Shown piece after piece: positions 6,544-12,761 of a DNA stretch of 12,761 nucleotides. The stretch is from Dysgonamonadaceae bacterium (GTDB taxonomy: Bacteria; Bacteroidota; Bacteroidia; Bacteroidales; Azobacteroidaceae). The stretch covers positions 1-12,761 of the forward strand of contig JAIRMF010000065.1 in assembly GCA_031258895.1 (NCBI GenBank), in the 5' to 3' direction. The notes under the pieces are model-generated. The model was not told where the DNA came from and searched no databases. It worked only from the letters and a program-made list of their open reading frames with translations. A program made the position numbers and the translations under genes. Numbering within the stretch: position 1 is the stretch's first letter; each line of letters starts with the position of its first letter.

Positions 6544-7620
6544 ATGAAATACGACACTAAACCTTACGTAATCGGAGTGGATATGGGAGGTACCAATACC
6601 GCTTTCGGAACGGTCAATCGTTACGGTGAGATTTTGTTTCGCGATTACATCAATACGGGGGATTATCATTCCGGCGGCGACTATATAACCGCTCTTAGTT
6701 TAGCCATCAATCGTTTATTATCGGAGAACGATCTGCAAGACAGTATCCTCGGCATAGGGATGGGGACTCCGAGCGGCAATATGAACGACGGTTCCATTTC
6801 CGGTGCAGCGAATATCGAGTGGGCGAAATCGGACGAAAAGATTTTTCTTGCTCGGATGCTTACGGAAAAGACCGGACTGCCCTGCCGTCTTGCCAACGAC
6901 GCGAACGCAGCGGCTTTAGGCGAGATGATTTACGGTGTTGCTCGCGGTTTGAAGGATTTTATCATGATCACTCTCGGCACGGGGCTGGGCGGTGGCATTG
7001 TGGTGAACGGGCAACTTGTTGCCGGACATAACGGACTTGCCGGCGAGTTGGGGCATGTTCGCGTTGTCGGGCACAACGGTCGCAGGTGCGGCTGTGGGCG
7101 TACGGGCTGCCTGGAGGCATATTGTTCTGCTACGGGGGTGTCTCGTACCGCACGTGAATTTCTCGAAGCGAATCCTGCAAAAAACCATTCTCTGCTCTGT
7201 GATATTACCGATCGTGAGATCACCTCGAAAGACGTTTTCGACGCCGCCAAAGCGGGAGATAGCCTTGCTGTGGACATTTTCCGGTTCACGGGGAGGATTC
7301 TCGGGGAGGCATTGAGCGACTTCGTTACCTTTTCGAATCCGGAGGCTATAATACTTTTCGGCGGGTTAACCTTGGCGGGGGATTTCCTGCTTGATCCTTT
7401 GAAGGAATCTTTCGAAGAGAATGTGTTGGGCATGTATCGGGGGAAGACTTCCATACTTGTTTCGGAACTAAACAACACGGAGGCGGCGATACTTGGGGCG
7501 AGCGCTCTTGCCTGGGGGTGCGGTTCACCGTCCGGCGGTCATGTCGAGAATTCTGATGGCGCTATCTTCCATGTCGCATGTGATTTCCTCGATTTTGTTG
7601 AGCAGGTAGCTGTAAAATAG
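6544..7620 (+). CDS. ROK-family glucokinase with C-terminal extension
   Basis: A 358-residue sugar kinase of the ROK family, probably phosphorylating glucose. DMGGTN at 13-18 is the ATP phosphate loop; NDAN at 118-121 carries the catalytic Asp119; LGTGLGGG at ~144-151 is the second phosphate loop; ELGH (168-171) and the CGCG..GC cluster (Cys182, Cys184, Cys189) form the structural zinc site of the family. The ATG at 6544 places the first strand correctly; an in-frame start at 6475 would add a basic, unrelated stretch overlapping tig. From memory, Bacteroidales homologues end soon after GASALAW, here at residues 318-324. This protein continues ~34 residues to a stop at 7620, antisense to the 3' end of exbB. 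The tail may come from loss of the original stop and may be non-functional. Confidence 0.93.
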   Translation: MKYDTKPYVIGVDMGGTNTAFGTVNRYGEILFRDYINTGDYHSGGDYITALSLAINRLLSENDLQDSILGIGMGTPSGNMNDGSISGAANIEWAKSDEKIFLARMLTEKTGLPCRLANDANAAALGEMIYGVARGLKDFIMITLGTGLGGGIVVNGQLVAGHNGLAGELGHVRVVGHNGRRCGCGRTGCLEAYCSATGVSRTAREFLEANPAKNHSLLCDITDREITSKDVFDAAKAGDSLAVDIFRFTGRILGEALSDFVTFSNPEAIILFGGLTLAGDFLLDPLKESFEENVLGMYRGKTSILVSELNNTEAAILGASALAWGCGSPSGGHVENSDGAIFHVACDFLDFVEQVAVK

Positions 7621-8208
7621 TTGCAGTACTGTTGCCACGATCAGCCCTGCGACGGTGGTTATGAGGGCGAATTTCATTCCTCCCGCGATTACTACAGGAT
7701 TCATATCTCCCGCTTGCTGAATACTATCAAACGATTGGATCATACCGAGCACTGTTCCGAGGAATCCGAGCGAGGGGGCGATTTTGATGAATAGTGCTAT
7801 CCACGACAGATTTTTCTCTAGGAGTCCTGTTTGCAGGTTACCGCAGGCATTGATTGACTTTTCGATTGCATCGTATGTTTCGTTGGCTCTTGTTAGGGCT
7901 TGATAGGCTATTGAGGCTACCGGGCCGCGGGTATTTCGGGCGAGCGCTTTTGCCTTTTCGACGTCGTCATTCTTGAGGCATGTTTCGAGTTTTGTCAGGA
8001 ATTTCGTGGTATTTATTTGCGCCAGGTTGAGGTATATTATTCTTTCTATGCATATCGACAGTCCGATGATGAGGGTCAGTGCGATGAAGCTCATAAACAT
8101 CGGCGAGCCTTCGATGAACCGTGTTTTGACGGTTTCGTGGAGATTTCCCGACCAGAGTTCGGATAGGATGTTGAGGTGGCGAATATTGAGTGACGAGAGG
8201 ATGTACAT
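7525..8208 (-). CDS. exbB: MotA/TolQ/ExbB family proton channel protein
   Basis: A 227-residue inner-membrane protein of the ExbB/TolQ family, which uses the proton motive force to energise TonB-type transducers. Three membrane segments are visible at ~36-58, ~135-160 and ~173-203. The second contains APSLGFLGTVLGMIQSF, and the third contains GGMKFALITTVAGLIVA, both highly typical. A cytoplasmic helical region with KALARNTRGPVASIAYQALTR lies between the first and second segments. The start at 8208 is supported by a consensus promoter ending 29 bp upstream. No exbD follows: downstream lies only the convergent ROK gene, overlapped by 96 bp. A TonB-like gene lies 2 kb away on the other strand. 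Homology cannot separate ExbB from TolQ with certainty here. Confidence 0.9.
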   Translation of the reverse strand: MYILSSLNIRHLNILSELWSGNLHETVKTRFIEGSPMFMSFIALTLIIGLSICIERIIYLNLAQINTTKFLTKLETCLKNDDVEKAKALARNTRGPVASIAYQALTRANETYDAIEKSINACGNLQTGLLEKNLSWIALFIKIAPSLGFLGTVLGMIQSFDSIQQAGDMNPVVIAGGMKFALITTVAGLIVATVLQLFYSYLLNKIEEITCDMEDSAIRILDMTAGR

Positions 8209-8236
8209 GCTGATTTTTTTGGGGGGTATTCGGCGT

Positions 8237-8267
8237 CAAAGTTACTTATTTATTTTTGTGAAACAAA
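8237..8267 (-). promoter_or_regulatory. Promoter for exbB
   Basis: On the minus strand, TTTG (8267-8264), a 19-bp spacer and TAACTTTG (8244-8237) match the Bacteroidota consensus. The start should lie near 8230, with a leader of about 22 nt. The 42-bp repeats begin 5 bp upstream of the -33 element, where an activator could sit. Confidence 0.82.
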
Positions 8268-8271
8268 ATGC

Positions 8272-8355
8272 GCGGCACGTGAACTGCATAGGGCGGATCG
8301 GGAGCCGGAGACTGCGGCACGTGAAATGCATAGGGATGTTTGGGAGCCGGAGATT
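8272..8355. repeat. Two tandem 42-bp units beside the exbB promoter
   Basis: Units start at 8272 and 8314 with the same GCGGCACGTGAA opening, then TGCATAGGG, a variable middle and GGGAGCCGGAGA; a partial third copy (GCGG) follows at 8356. Each includes the palindrome CACGTG. The two 21-bp halves of the first unit agree at about 12 of 21 positions, so the 42-bp unit may itself be an old 21-bp duplication. The repeats fill the space between the GH13 stop and the exbB promoter. Whether they regulate exbB, end GH13 transcription or do neither is unknown. Confidence 0.9.
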
Positions 8356-8383
8356 GCGGGGGACGGGCTGATGGCGGTTTTTT

Positions 8384-10081
8384 TCATGTACCCGGGTACG
8401 AGAATCGGAGGATTTTTGCGTTGTGTTTTCCCACGTTTATCGGGCAGGATGAGTTTCTTTTCAGTTCTGCCGGCGAAATTTCCCCTGTTATCATATCGGT
8501 TGCGGATGTGAACACGGGCCGGTGGAGGTTGAAGTAGTTGAAGGCGTTTTCGGGGACGAAGATGTTTATGTCTGCGTCGCTGGAGTCGAAATTGGCCACG
8601 ATTAATACGAGTTCTTCGCCGTAGCAGCGCATCCAGGCGAAGTGATATTGGGGATTGAAGTGCCTACCGGCGGGGTTAACGTACATCAGGTCGAAGAACC
8701 GTCCTTCGCGTATTGCCGGCGAGCTGTTGCAGATTTGCATCATTTTCACATAGAATGTTTGCAGCTCACGTTCTTCGGCGGTCAGGAGTTCACTGTCTGT
8801 TTTGCCCCCGTTGTACCACCTGCGTAAGGTGCTTACGGACCAGTAGTCGAAGATTGTCGTGCGACCGTCGATACCGCTGAATCCTTCGGCTTCCATTCCC
8901 CGTTCGCCGAGTTCCTGTCCGGCGTAGAGGAGTACGGGGCCGGTGTTGATGGCTGCCGCTACCGCGAACGCCGGGCGGGCTTTCAGGGGGTCGGCTGCGA
9001 AGAAGTCTGAGGCGACGCGCTGTTCGTCGTGGTTTTCTACAAAGTTGAGCATCCTGCCCTGGAGGTCGCCGAGGGACTGCCAGCACTTGGTTATGTCGCT
9101 GGCGGGCGCGAGACCGGAGATGACGTTGCGGATTGTGTCGTAGAGTCCGGATTTGTCGTAGAGGCAGTCGAATTTTCCGACGTGGAAATATTCGTGGTAG
9201 CGGTGTTGGTTGTATATTTCGGCCAGGAAAATTGTGTCGGGGTATTGGCTTTTGATCTCCGGGATGACCCAGTTCCAGAATTCGACGGGCACCATCTCGG
9301 CCATGTCGCAGCGGAAGCCGTCGACGTGTTTCTCTACCCAGTACATGAGGATGCTTCGCATTTTGTACCAGGTGTCTGGGATCGGGCTGAAGCGGCATTT
9401 TTCGTTGTTGAGGAAGTCTATGCCGTAGTTGAGCTTGGCTGTTTCGTACCAGTCGCTGCTTGAGGGGTTTGGGGCGAAGCAGTTGTTACCGGTGGCGCGT
9501 GCGGGGAATTCTTGGTAGTTACTTTCGTCGTCGGGCCGGCTGTTGGGGGGGATGAAGGGTTTTCCGGGGATGTAGTAGAAGTTGTTGTTGTGGTCGAAGG
9601 CGACGCTTTGTTTGTCGTTTTGGCCGAGGTCGGCTATTGCGTAGGGGATGGCGTCGGAGCTGTAGTTGCGTGCAACGTGATTGGGGACGAAATCTATGAG
9701 GACTTTTAGTCCTTGCTGGTGACAGCGTTTGACGAGGTTGTCGAACTCTTCGCGTCGGGTTGCGGGGTTGTCGGCTATGTCGGGACTGACGTCGTAATAG
9801 TCTTTTATGGCGTAGGGGGAGCCGGCGCGACCTTTGACTATGTCGGGATGTTCGGCGGGGATGTTGGCTTCGGGGTATTGCGTGGTTGTTGCGTGTTCGG
9901 GGATTCCGACGAACCAGATGCAGTTGACGCCCATTTTGCGGATTGTTTCGAGGACGTGGGGCGTGAAGGCGGACATTTTGCCGCATCCGTTTTGTTGGAT
10001 TGTACCGTTTGGGATGTTGAGCTGCTTTGTGTTACCGAACAGCCTTGGGAGGATTTGGTATATCACGAGTTTTGTTTCCAT
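8384..10081 (-). CDS. GH13 alpha-amylase family glycosidase, cytoplasmic
   Basis: A 565-residue (beta/alpha)8 enzyme of family GH13, acting on alpha-glucans or malto-oligosaccharides. All four conserved regions are present: region I DFVPNH at 130-135; region II DGFRCDMAE at 254-262 with nucleophile Asp259; region III LAEIY with acid/base Glu288; region IV NHD at 350-352 with Asp352. The barrel opens at LVIYQILPRLFG; a B-domain-like insertion follows region I (~140-230), and a beta-sandwich C-domain starts around 460. There is no signal peptide, so it should act in the cytoplasm, unlike the secreted glycosidase at 1616. The exact activity (alpha-amylase, maltogenic amylase or related) cannot be fixed from motifs. 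It lies alone between the 42-bp repeats and the TonB-like gene, with no clear consensus promoter upstream. Confidence 0.93.
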   Translation of the reverse strand: METKLVIYQILPRLFGNTKQLNIPNGTIQQNGCGKMSAFTPHVLETIRKMGVNCIWFVGIPEHATTTQYPEANIPAEHPDIVKGRAGSPYAIKDYYDVSPDIADNPATRREEFDNLVKRCHQQGLKVLIDFVPNHVARNYSSDAIPYAIADLGQNDKQSVAFDHNNNFYYIPGKPFIPPNSRPDDESNYQEFPARATGNNCFAPNPSSSDWYETAKLNYGIDFLNNEKCRFSPIPDTWYKMRSILMYWVEKHVDGFRCDMAEMVPVEFWNWVIPEIKSQYPDTIFLAEIYNQHRYHEYFHVGKFDCLYDKSGLYDTIRNVISGLAPASDITKCWQSLGDLQGRMLNFVENHDEQRVASDFFAADPLKARPAFAVAAAINTGPVLLYAGQELGERGMEAEGFSGIDGRTTIFDYWSVSTLRRWYNGGKTDSELLTAEERELQTFYVKMMQICNSSPAIREGRFFDLMYVNPAGRHFNPQYHFAWMRCYGEELVLIVANFDSSDADINIFVPENAFNYFNLHRPVFTSATDMITGEISPAELKRNSSCPINVGKHNAKILRFSYPGT

Positions 10082-10152
10082 GATTACTGTATGTATTTTT
10101 GTTAATGATTTTTGCTTGATTTGGGCTGTAAATGTAGTGATTTATTCTGGGA

Positions 10153-10186
10153 TTTGCGTTATTTCGGCTGAATTTTATTACTTTTG
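10153..10186 (+). promoter_or_regulatory. Possible promoter for the TonB-like gene
   Basis: TACTTTTG at 10179-10186 matches TAnnTTTG. The nearest TTTG upstream, at 10153-10156, gives a 22-bp spacer, longer than the usual 19-20, so the -33 assignment is weak. The predicted start near 10193 favours a translation start later than the GTG at 10198. Confidence 0.5.
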
Positions 10187-10215
10187 CGCCGTTAAACGTG
10201 ATTGGAGGGATGTTT

Positions 10216-11013
10216 ATGGAGTTTGAGATGACGAGGGAGCGGTTTATCGGGGTGTTTGGGGCGGGTTTTTTCTGTCTTTTGTTGTTTTTGGGCATGTTGT
10301 ATGTGTCGATCAGGTCGGAGGTTTCGTTGGAGGAGGATGGTGTGATGGTTTCTTTCGGGACTTTTGCGGTTCCGTCGAGTTTTTTTACTTCTGTAAACAA
10401 AACGCATACGACGGCTGAGAGGTTACCTGCGGTTCGGCCTGAGAAGGGACCGGCTGCGGAGGTTATTAAGGGAGACGAGCCTTCGGCAACGGTGGACGAC
10501 GGGACGCGTAAGGAGTTGGAGGCTGCGCGATTGGAGGCGGAGCGGGCGCGTGAAGCGCGTCTGGCGTCGGAGGCCCGGGCGGCAGCCGAACGCAGGAAGT
10601 TGGAGGAAATACAGTCCCGTGTTTCCGGAGCTTTTAAACAATTAGGTTCTGAGAGTAGCGCGGGTGCGGCTGATAATAGTGGCGGGCTTGCGGGAAATCC
10701 TGGGGGGTCGTCTGCTGACGGCGTTTCTGCTGCCGGCGGCGGTTTCGGGCGGTTTGATTTGGCAGGTCGGTCTCTGGCGGGCGCGATGCCTCGACCGTCG
10801 TATGTGGAGTCGGAGGAGGGAAGAATTGTTATCGCGATCACGGTTGATCCTTCGGGCAAAGTTATCAGTGCGGAGGTCGGACGCGGCACGAATATCGACA
10901 GCCGGACGATGCGACAGGAGGCTTTATCTGCGGCGCGCCGCACGCGATTTAATTCTATCCCGGAAAACAATAACCAGTCCGGGACAATCACTTACCATTA
11001 CTCGCTCCACTAA
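10216..11013 (+). CDS. TonB-like energy transducer
   Basis: A 265-residue envelope protein with TonB/TolA architecture. One N-terminal membrane segment at ~10-32 (FGAGFFCLLLFLGMLYVSI) is followed by a variable periplasmic stretch, a charged Ala/Glu/Arg-rich probable coiled coil at ~97-139, a Gly/Ser/Ala linker at ~145-180, and a C-terminal TonB domain at ~183-265. In that domain, GRSLAGAMPRPSYVESEEGRIVIAI and DPSGKVISAEV are typical of Bacteroidota versions. It probably carries energy from an ExbB/ExbD motor to outer-membrane transporters. I prefer the ATG at 10216, with GGAGGG 6 nt upstream at 10204-10209; GTG 10198 and ATG 10210 are in frame. No exbD adjoins it; exbB is 2 kb away in the opposite direction. 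It is followed by a hairpin-rich repeat region. Confidence 0.87.
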   Translation: MEFEMTRERFIGVFGAGFFCLLLFLGMLYVSIRSEVSLEEDGVMVSFGTFAVPSSFFTSVNKTHTTAERLPAVRPEKGPAAEVIKGDEPSATVDDGTRKELEAARLEAERAREARLASEARAAAERRKLEEIQSRVSGAFKQLGSESSAGAADNSGGLAGNPGGSSADGVSAAGGGFGRFDLAGRSLAGAMPRPSYVESEEGRIVIAITVDPSGKVISAEVGRGTNIDSRTMRQEALSAARRTRFNSIPENNNQSGTITYHYSLH

Positions 11014-11018
11014 AAAGT

Positions 11019-11101
11019 TTTATTCAATGCAATGTGCGGTGAACGAAACTCCGCAGGAGCTTTATTCAATGCAGTGTGCGGTGAACGAAACGCCGCAGGC
11101 G
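11019..11101. repeat. Two 42-bp units after the TonB-like gene
   Basis: Units start at 11019 and 11061, both opening TTTATTCAATGCA, then GTGCGGTGAACGAAAC, and ending with a hairpin. In the first the hairpin is CTCC-GCA-GGAG; in the second, CGCC-GCA-GGCG, extendable to a 7-bp stem. The change T to G on one side is matched by A to C on the other. The second unit is 1 bp shorter. The first hairpin lies about 35 bp after the TonB-like stop codon and could serve as its terminator. Confidence 0.92.
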
Positions 11102-11104
11102 TTT

Positions 11105-11294
11105 ATTTGAATAAAATTCCGGCGAACTGATCGCATAATGTGTTTTATTTGCCGAAATTTCCTTTACGAATATATATGTGTATTCGTGCGTTTGAGCGAT
11201 AGCGTGGCAAAGAATACACATATATATTCGTCCAATGAAGCTATTGTCGATACAATATTTATAAGTGTTTTGTTCGCCGGAATTTTATTCAAAT
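11105..11294. repeat. Nested double inverted repeat (23-bp outer, 20-bp inner arms)
   Basis: The outer arms, 11105-11127 and 11272-11294, are perfect 23-bp inverted copies (ATTTGAATAAAATTCC at the left edge). Inside, 11166-11185 and 11212-11231 are perfect 20-bp inverted copies around a 26-nt loop (the inner left arm begins ACGAATATATATG). A smaller TATTGT-CGAT-ACAATA hairpin sits at 11242-11257. The outer arms resemble parts of the neighbouring 42-bp units (TTTTATTCAA, GCGAAC), so they may be opposed copies of that repeat. I see no target-site duplication and no gene. A MITE-like element, a structured RNA or a cruciform-forming site are possible. Confidence 0.93.
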
Positions 11295-11330
11295 CAATTG
11301 CATAATATATGTATTAAAATGCCGTGTTTG

Positions 11331-11525
11331 GCGAACTAAATTCCGTTAGCCCTTGTTCGCCGCCGCAATTCGGCGAACAAAACGCCGAAGGCGTTTAATT
11401 CAATGTAGTGTCCAGCGAACAAAATTCCGTTAGCCCCTGTTCGCCGCCGCCATTCGGCGAACAAAACGCCGAAGGCGTTTAAGACAATGAAATGTTCGAG
11501 AGACGAAGCGCCTATGGCGTTTTTG
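11331..11525. repeat. Block of 42-bp units with alternating hairpins before nhaC
   Basis: GCGAAC recurs at 11331, 11373, 11415 and 11457, exactly 42 bp apart, and GGCGTTT at 11390, 11474 and 11516 keeps the same phase. Two unit types alternate, giving an 84-bp higher repeat: one ends in a hairpin TTGTTCGCCG / CGGCGAACAA (10 bp at 11353-11380; 9 bp in the second copy at 11438-11463), the other in AAACGCC-GAA-GGCGTTT (11380-11396 and 11464-11480). The hairpins share sequence, and CGGCG can instead pair with the following CGCCG, so alternative folds compete. The last unit, from about 11499, is diverged. Confidence 0.93.
11506..11524 (+). terminator. Hairpin with T-run, possible terminator
   Basis: AAGCGCC and GGCGTTT pair around a TAT loop (one G-T pair), followed by further T residues to 11524. 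On the plus strand this has the form of an intrinsic terminator that could end read-through from the TonB-like gene. On the minus strand no good T-run follows, so it is weaker for nhaC. Confidence 0.4.
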
Positions 11526-11528
11526 CCG

Positions 11529-12761
11529 TTAATTTTTCCGGCGCCTAATCTTATAATTGCAGACCGTCTCTAAGATATTGAAAACCGGCGACAGCATATT
11601 GAAGAAACAGTACGGCAGATAGTGAGCGACGGTAATCGCGAGGATTTTGGACTGCGTCGCCCCGCAGCTGTTCCACGGTATGAGGGGCGAGGTCACCGTG
11701 GCGGAATCCTCAAGAGCCCTGCTAAGCACTTCGGGCGAATATTTATTCAAATCGTACAGAGGGCTTAACATTCTTCCAGGGACCACTATCGAGAGGTACT
11801 GATCACATGCGGTCAGATTAAAAATCACGCCCGACAGTAAAGTACACAATATCAGCGAGACCCTCCCTTTTATCAGCGACCGGATCGCGTTCGTGATCGT
11901 TTCCAAACACCCTGACGACTCCATCGCACCGCCGAATATCATCGCCGCCACGATTAGAAACACCGTACCCAACATGCCGGTCATCCCTGACGACGACGCC
12001 AGCGACGCAATCTCACTCTGCGTCCCGACCGCCGAAAACTCCCCCGACACAGCTTTAATAAGCGTTTTATACAAATTATCATACTCCGGTTGGGACGATA
12101 TTGTATGCATCAGTTCCGACTGAAAAATGACTGCGGACGCCAATCCGAGCGCTGTCCCCGCAATCATTGCCGGCACAGCCGGCGTACGTTTCACGATCAC
12201 CGCGACAAGCAGCGCCGGGGCTGCCAGCAGCAGCGGGTTTACGTTAAAATTCGACGCGATGGCCACCCTTATCGTTTCCGTCGCCGCAGTTTCCGTTTCG
12301 CCGGCGGCGTATGGCCCTATGATTGAAAAAATTATCAGCGTCGCGACCCATGCCGGCAGCGTTGTATAAATCATGTACCTGATGTGGGTGAACAGGTTCG
12401 TTCCGGCCACCGCGGCTGCCAGGTTGGTGGTATCTGAGAGCGGCGAGAGCTTGTCGCCGAAATACGCTCCGGAGATTATTGCCCCCGCGACCATCCCGCT
12501 GTTCAGGCCGAAAGCCTCCCCTATGCCCGCTATCGCCACGCCGACCGTCGCGACGGTTGTCCATGAGCTTCCGGTCACCACCGATATCAGGCTGCAAACT
12601 ACCACCGTTGCCGGCAGCAGCGCGGATGGATTCACGAACTCCACGCCGTAATACACCATCGCCGGAATAATCCCCGACACAGTCCACGCGCCGGTCAGCG
12701 CCCCTATCAAAAGCAGGATCATAACCGGCTCTATCGCCCGCGCCACCGTTCCTGTCATGCC
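11529..12761 (-). CDS. nhaC: Na+/H+ antiporter NhaC, N-terminal part missing
   Basis: About 410 C-terminal residues of an integral membrane antiporter that exports Na+ in exchange for protons; the frame is open through the window end, so the first visible ATG at 12758 is internal. Family motifs: IGALTGAWTVSGIIPAMVYYG, TGSSWTTVATVG, and the very characteristic SGAYFGDKLSPLSDTTNLAA. Hydrophobic segments continue to the end, with NLTACDQYLSIVVPG and an ALEDSATVTSPLIPWNSCG stretch near the C-terminus, both typical of NhaC. It ends in a basic tail, YKIRRRKN. It is convergent with the TonB-like gene, across the 42-bp repeat region. Its promoter and any cotranscribed gene lie outside the window. Confidence 0.94.
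   Translation of the reverse strand, partial: GMTGTVARAIEPVMILLLIGALTGAWTVSGIIPAMVYYGVEFVNPSALLPATVVVCSLISVVTGSSWTTVATVGVAIAGIGEAFGLNSGMVAGAIISGAYFGDKLSPLSDTTNLAAAVAGTNLFTHIRYMIYTTLPAWVATLIIFSIIGPYAAGETETAATETIRVAIASNFNVNPLLLAAPALLVAVIVKRTPAVPAMIAGTALGLASAVIFQSELMHTISSQPEYDNLYKTLIKAVSGEFSAVGTQSEIASLASSSGMTGMLGTVFLIVAAMIFGGAMESSGCLETITNAIRSLIKGRVSLILCTLLSGVIFNLTACDQYLSIVVPGRMLSPLYDLNKYSPEVLSRALEDSATVTSPLIPWNSCGATQSKILAITVAHYLPYCFFNMLSPVFNILETVCNYKIRRRKN

Larger units (their letters stand above)
11014..11528. other. Non-coding, repeat-filled interval between the TonB-like gene and nhaC
   Basis: This 515-bp stretch lies between two convergent genes and holds no credible gene. It contains two 42-bp units (11019-11101), a nested inverted repeat (11105-11294), and a second block of 42-bp units (11331-11525). 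Most units can fold into short GC hairpins flanked by A and T runs. Acting as a two-way transcription terminator is the simplest role. Confidence 0.8.

Noticed and set aside
9029..9463. 144-codon plus-strand frame inside GH13
   Set aside because: Val/Phe/Glu-rich low-complexity translation, antisense to a gene with all GH13 motifs; a shadow.
10032..10991. 319-codon minus-strand frame antisense to the TonB-like gene
   Set aside because: Ser/Ala/Pro-rich translation without domains; the plus-strand frame has a clear TonB domain and membrane segment.
10664..11110. 148-codon frame running from the TonB-like gene into the 42-bp repeats
   Set aside because: It overlaps a well-supported gene in another frame and continues only because 42 is a multiple of 3.
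11105..11294. Complete insertion sequence
   Set aside because: Only 190 bp, no transposase and no target duplication; reported as an inverted repeat instead.

Overview
The window reads as chromosomal DNA of a member of the Bacteroidota, most likely Bacteroidales. The grounds are: (i) promoters of the Bacteroidota type, TTTG-N19/20-TAnnTTTG, occur upstream of several genes, three of them with exact spacing; (ii) several proteins (argB product, ROK glucokinase, trigger factor, ExbB, TonB-like protein) match my memory of Bacteroidales versions more closely than proteobacterial ones; (iii) frr is followed by rsgA, as in other Bacteroidales. I see no phage genes, transposases, rRNA or tRNA.

Layout. 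1-1145: the 3' end of pyrB, then argB (pyrimidine and arginine synthesis). 1146-1615: a non-coding stretch with thirteen in-phase 21-bp units, ten of them carrying the 12-bp palindrome ATTTACGTAAAT, followed by a perfect 18-bp inverted repeat that encloses the -7 element of the next gene's promoter. 1616-3454: a secreted six-hairpin glycosidase of uncertain family. 3467-4953 (minus strand): frr-rsgA, a ribosome recycling/maturation pair overlapping by 4 bp. 4979-5026: two divergent, interdigitated promoters serving frr-rsgA and tig. 5070-7620: trigger factor, then a ROK glucokinase whose 3' end runs 96 bp antisense into exbB. 7525-8208 (minus): an ExbB/TolQ-type proton channel without exbD. 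8272-8355: two copies of a 42-bp repeat between the exbB promoter and the end of the next gene. 8384-10081 (minus): a cytoplasmic GH13 alpha-amylase-family enzyme. 10216-11013: a TonB-like energy transducer. 11014-11528: a second long non-coding stretch made of 42-bp units rich in hairpins, with a nested double inverted repeat. 11529-12761 (minus): an NhaC Na+/H+ antiporter cut by the window end.

The genes are mostly housekeeping: nucleotide and arginine synthesis, translation and folding (frr, rsgA, tig), sugar handling (six-hairpin glycosidase, GH13, glucokinase), energised outer-membrane transport (ExbB, TonB-like) and ion homeostasis (NhaC). A plausible link is that the glycosidases release glucose units that the ROK kinase phosphorylates, but they are in separate transcription units.

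The unusual part is the intergenic DNA. In all three places with repeats the period is 21 bp or a multiple (21, 42, 84), close to whole turns of B-DNA, and most units contain palindromes or hairpins. This looks like a dispersed, helically phased repeat family of unknown function. Strand composition (G+T versus A+C) also switches at two of these repeat regions, independently of gene direction.
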